Source: Burkholderiaceae bacterium (GTDB lineage: Bacteria; Pseudomonadota; Gammaproteobacteria; Burkholderiales; Burkholderiaceae_C). From it: a stretch of DNA of 45,743 nucleotides. The translations under genes were made by a program, and so were the position numbers. Location: contig JAJVIL010000136.1 of NCBI GenBank assembly GCA_022072045.1, positions 1 through 45,743 of the forward strand, in the 5' to 3' direction. Below are positions 43,139 through 45,743 of this stretch, piece after piece (position 1 is the stretch's first letter; every line of letters starts with the position of its first letter). A model generated the notes under the pieces. That model did not search any database and was not told the origin of the DNA. It saw nothing but the letters and a program-made list of their open reading frames with translations.

Positions 43139-43978
43139 ATGACTAGCGAGTTCGGCAATCTAGCGGGACGTACGGCTCTAATCACTGGCGGTGGGCGTGG
43201 AATCGGAGAGGCGATTGCACTCAAGCTAGGTAGGGCAGGAGCCAAAGTGCTTGTCAACGATTTCGACGCGGAGCCTGCCAAAGCAACAGTCGAAATCATT
43301 CGGGAGAGCGGCGGCGAGGCTGACGTCTTCATCGGCGACGTTCGTGAGGACAACTTCGGCGACCGATTCATTCAGCATGCCGTTGCGACGTGTCGCTCTG
43401 TTGACATCATCATCAACAACGCGGGATACACGCGAGACGCCGTCATTCAAAAAATGTCAGATGCCGAGTGGCGGGAAATCCTTGATGTTCACCTGACAGC
43501 ACCTTTCCGCATCTTGCGTGCTGCTCAACCTGTTTTCAAGCAGCAAGCCGCTGCGGATGCGGGCGCGGGACGACGCTTAGTGCGAAAGGTCGTAAATGTT
43601 TCCTCGATTTCGGGTTTGTTCGGTATCGCGGGTCAATCGAACTACTCCTCGGCCAAGGCTGGTCTGATTGGGTTGACGCAGGTGCTCGCAAAGGAGTGGG
43701 GGCGCTACGGTGTGACGGTCAACTGTGTAGCCTTCGGGTTAATTGGCACTCGGCTGGGGACAATCAAGTCGTCCACTACGAGGGTGCGTATTGGCGGAGA
43801 AGACGTGAGCGTCGGGATGAACTCTGACCTGCACAAAGACCTGCAGTCACGGATTCCACTTGGCAGAGTGGGTACCGTTGAGGAAGCAGCAGGAGCAGTC
43901 TATCTTTTCTGCACTCCAGAATCGGACTATATTAGTGGGCAGACAGTACTGTGCAGTGGCGGTCTTACGTCGATTTAG
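43139..43978 (+). CDS. SDR-family oxidoreductase 3 (FabG-like)
   Basis: A 279-residue short-chain dehydrogenase. TGGGRGIGEAIALKLG is the cofactor loop, NNAG marks beta4, the catalytic Ser is in NVSSISGLFG and YSSAK holds the Tyr and Lys. It differs from SDR 1 and 2 (a FabG-like TGGGRGIG and different end). It starts 9 bases after the ligase stop. It would reduce or oxidise a beta-position on the CoA-bound product (inference). Confidence 0.9.
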   Translation: MTSEFGNLAGRTALITGGGRGIGEAIALKLGRAGAKVLVNDFDAEPAKATVEIIRESGGEADVFIGDVREDNFGDRFIQHAVATCRSVDIIINNAGYTRDAVIQKMSDAEWREILDVHLTAPFRILRAAQPVFKQQAAADAGAGRRLVRKVVNVSSISGLFGIAGQSNYSSAKAGLIGLTQVLAKEWGRYGVTVNCVAFGLIGTRLGTIKSSTTRVRIGGEDVSVGMNSDLHKDLQSRIPLGRVGTVEEAAGAVYLFCTPESDYISGQTVLCSGGLTSI

Positions 43979-43998
43979 CATCGGTCTTAGAAGTATCG

Positions 43999-44313
43999 CT
44001 ATCTCTGAGGCGGTTGCCGTAGTCGCGCGCTCACTGCGCGCTGCCACCACAGAAGCGCGAAGGTCCCAAAGGGCACCAGTGCGCAGAATACAGCCAGCAA
44101 TGGCCACCAGTTTTCTCGGTGGTTCACCAACAAGTCGTCGGTGACCGCCCAGACATAGGCCAAGAAGCAGACACCGTGAACGAGGCCGGCTGTGCTGGAC
44201 ACGCTTGCCATTCCCATCAAGTGTTTTAGGGGCACGGCCACCAGCATCAAGAACAACAGGGACGAGCCCTCCAGCAGCGCTGCGAACCTGAAAGAACGAG
44301 TGAACGGCATCAT
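43999..44313 (-). CDS. DUF3817 membrane protein
   Basis: A 104-residue protein with three hydrophobic helices. FRFAALLEGSSLLFLMLVAVPLKH and VHGVCFLAYV match DUF3817-type proteins; the C-terminus is basic. It is in the inner membrane with unknown function. It is the last gene of a minus-strand cluster with the HemJ-like gene, 15 bases away. Confidence 0.8.
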   Translation of the reverse strand: MMPFTRSFRFAALLEGSSLLFLMLVAVPLKHLMGMASVSSTAGLVHGVCFLAYVWAVTDDLLVNHRENWWPLLAVFCALVPFGTFALLWWQRAVSARLRQPPQR

Positions 44314-44328
44314 CTCAAGCGCCCGAGG

Positions 44329-44763
44329 TCAAAAACTCGGTTTGAAGACCGCCAAGCCGATGACCACGGCAGGCAAAAGCAAGGCAAAGACCAGGTAGTT
44401 CGCACTTTGCGCAGGCGCCACGTTAGCACCGCGGCGAAGGTCCTTGATTCGCTTTACGAGCATGCCGTGGACAGCGCACAGGGCGAGAACGAGCAGCAGC
44501 TTCACGTGCAGCCAGGAAGCGTCAGCCATCAAGGCCCGCCCCGTAATTGATGCCACCGCAGTTCCCAGCGCAAGGGTGATAAACAGGGCCGGATTCACTA
44601 CGAAGCGCATGACCCGCAGAGCGGCGGATTGCGCCTCCATGGTGGGGAGCCGCCCGCCGGGCGCCACCAGCATCACGACTGCGATTGTTCCGCCCACCCA
44701 GGCTGCCATTGCCAGGATGTGGCCGCTTTTGAGAAGGGGGTAGAGAAAGGTCCAGCTGTTCAT
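44329..44763 (-). CDS. HemJ/CopD-like membrane protein
   Basis: A 144-residue, four-helix membrane protein. The first helix has KSGHILAMAAWVGG; FVVNPALFITLALGT and WLHVKLLLVLALCAVHGML match the conserved His-containing helices of HemJ/CopD-type proteins. HemJ is a protoporphyrinogen oxidase, but here the usual PRL after the first helix is not evident, so a plain CopD-superfamily role is equally possible. It starts 5 bases after the MarR 3 stop. Confidence 0.72.
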   Translation of the reverse strand: MNSWTFLYPLLKSGHILAMAAWVGGTIAVVMLVAPGGRLPTMEAQSAALRVMRFVVNPALFITLALGTAVASITGRALMADASWLHVKLLLVLALCAVHGMLVKRIKDLRRGANVAPAQSANYLVFALLLPAVVIGLAVFKPSF

Positions 44764-44768
44764 GCAAT

Positions 44769-45263
44769 CTAGCTTTCGTCACTTTCAGCATCAGGCCGCT
44801 GCAGTTCAGCGATGAGCGCACCGAGAGCGGTCATGACAACCTTCTTATCGGCACCAAGAGCTGCGTCCATTCGCTCCAAGAATGGCCAAAGGACCGCTTG
44901 CGCAGCCGAGAGGGTGGCACAGCCCTTCTTGGTGATGGTCCAGAGGCGCCTGCGAGCCGAGTCCGGGTCGGCACCTTCAAGCACCAATCCCTGCGACTCC
45001 ATGACACGCAGGACTCCATTCATGGTTTGGGGCGTGACCAGGCTTGCCCTTGCAAGCTCCGCTCCAGACAATCGCCTGCCATCTGCCAGGACCTGCAGAA
45101 CAGCCAGCGACGCAAACGAGCTTTCGACGCCAGCCTGCCGCAGCTGCCGCTCAAACGTCTTCGTAATGAGTTGCTCTGCAACCCTAAGCTGATAGGCGAT
45201 GAAGGCCTCAGGCTGGTTGGCGTCGAGCTTCTTGGTCTTGTTTTGGGTCATACGGCTTGCCAT
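44769..45263 (-). CDS. MarR-type regulator 3
   Basis: A 164-residue MarR protein unrelated to MarR 1 and 2 beyond the fold: FASLAVLQVLADGRRLSGAELARASLVTPQTMNGVLRVMESQGLV in pieces (HTH) and DSARRRLWTITKKG (wing). The ATG at 45263 is preferred over the open frame to 45395, which runs into the TolC remnant; an ATG at 45251 is a further option. A perfect palindrome lies about 50 bases upstream, a likely self-operator. It leads the cluster with the HemJ-like and DUF3817 genes. Confidence 0.87.
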   Translation of the reverse strand: MASRMTQNKTKKLDANQPEAFIAYQLRVAEQLITKTFERQLRQAGVESSFASLAVLQVLADGRRLSGAELARASLVTPQTMNGVLRVMESQGLVLEGADPDSARRRLWTITKKGCATLSAAQAVLWPFLERMDAALGADKKVVMTALGALIAELQRPDAESDES

Positions 45264-45313
45264 ATCAAGGACGATTGCTTGCCCACCCCCGGGCGAAGCG
45301 GCGAACTTGCAAT

Positions 45314-45331
45314 GTATCAGCCGCCTGATAC
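45314..45331. promoter_or_regulatory. Candidate operator of MarR 3
   Basis: GTATCAG-CCGC-CTGATAC, a perfect 18-base palindrome in the 5' region of MarR 3. Length and symmetry are typical for a MarR dimer. No experiment or second copy in the window supports it. Confidence 0.5.
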
Positions 45332-45391
45332 TCTCACGGAAGCCCAAGCGAGGAGTCCCGCTGCGAAAAGCAGCGAGCGGCGAGAAGTCGC

Positions 45392-45640
45392 TCATCTGGT
45401 GACCGCCTGCTCAGCTTGTGCTTGCCGTTCGAGTTGACCAGGCTGCCAAGCCAGGCCCATAGCTTTCTGTACACGAATGAAAGCAGCAATAACCTGCTGG
45501 TTTGCGTTCAGCGCTTCGCGCTCGGCCGCGAGACGCTCCCGTTCGGCCTCGATGACCTGAATCTGCGACCCGGTTCCCAGACGTTGGCGCGTTTGTGCCA
45601 GTTCCGTCGCCCGACGCGGGGTCTCCTCGTTTTCAGTGCA
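45392..45640 (-). pseudogene. TolC/OprM-type outer-membrane efflux protein, C-terminal remnant
   Basis: About 80 codons match the end of a TolC-like efflux protein: ELAQTRQRLGTGSQIQVIEAERERLAAEREALN and FIRVQKAMGLAWQPG. Homologues have about 450 residues, so nearly all of the 5' part is missing. The junction lies near 45640, where the sequence changes to unrelated DNA. TolC next to MarR recalls EmrAB-TolC loci controlled by a MarR protein; the rest of the pump is not in the window. Confidence 0.75.
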
Positions 45641-45660
45641 ATAAGTGACGGTACGCAAAG

Positions 45661-45743
45661 CTAGCACTGGCGCGGGGGTGGTCTGGGTAGACCGTTGATT
45701 TCATTGACTTTCCTGTTCGCTTTGTAAACGGGTATGGTGGCCT
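45661..45743 (-). other. Open frame running off the window, unknown
   Basis: A minus-strand frame is open from the window edge to a TAG at 45663-45661 and ends VNEINGLPRPPPRQC. It could be the end of a transposase whose insertion removed the front of the TolC gene, but I do not recognise it with confidence. Confidence 0.25.

Overview
The window is GC-rich DNA that most resembles a Burkholderiales betaproteobacterium, probably Comamonadaceae or a close relative. The reasons are three orphan Bug/TctC-type periplasmic binding proteins, the soxBDAG operon style, several CoA-linked catabolic operons, and IS5, IS66 and DUF3701-type recombinases. No tRNA, rRNA or CRISPR array was seen. Family calls come from recognising motifs in the translated sequence; no database was searched.

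Layout. (1) 2-7338, plus strand: the end of a tetrameric sarcosine oxidase operon (soxB partial, soxD, soxA, soxG), running with overlapping stops and starts into a FolB-like aldolase, purU and folC. This looks like a sarcosine demethylation unit that carries its own folate-handling genes. (2) 7339-13152: a recombination hot spot. Two related ~565-aa tyrosine recombinases face each other with a small zinc-ribbon protein and a Tn3 transposase remnant between them. A third, small tyrosine recombinase lies beyond. The non-coding DNA holds direct-repeat pairs and long perfect palindromes. (3) 13153-22084: an acyl-CoA ligase and SDR on the minus strand, separated by an IS5 insertion from two Bug proteins, a MarR regulator, a carboxymuconolactone-decarboxylase-like (CMD) protein and an FAH-family hydrolase on the plus strand. 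(4) 22084-26686, minus strand: a complete Liv-type ABC transporter, with a second SDR at the operon's end. (5) 26894-37366: a MarR paralogue, then a minus-strand operon of icmF, adenosyltransferase, 3-hydroxyacyl-CoA dehydrogenase, acyl-CoA dehydrogenase and thiolase. A divergent AraC-type regulator follows, then a second CMD protein with a small unknown protein. (6) 37455-40280: debris, namely a frameshifted TonB-receptor remnant and a left-truncated IS66 element. (7) 40502-45263: a less GC-rich module of Bug protein, acyl-CoA ligase and SDR, then a minus-strand MarR, HemJ-like and DUF3817 cluster, ending in a truncated TolC-type remnant at the window edge.

How the genes may work together (inference). 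Regions 3-5 read as a catabolic island for one or more carboxylic acids. Uptake would use Bug or Liv proteins, CoA activation the AMP-forming ligases, oxidation the SDRs, and ring or C-C hydrolysis the FAH protein. A beta-oxidation segment contains a B12-dependent fused acyl-CoA mutase that can straighten branched acyl-CoAs. The related MarR and CMD copies in regions 3 and 5 tie these blocks together. The substrate cannot be read from the sequence.
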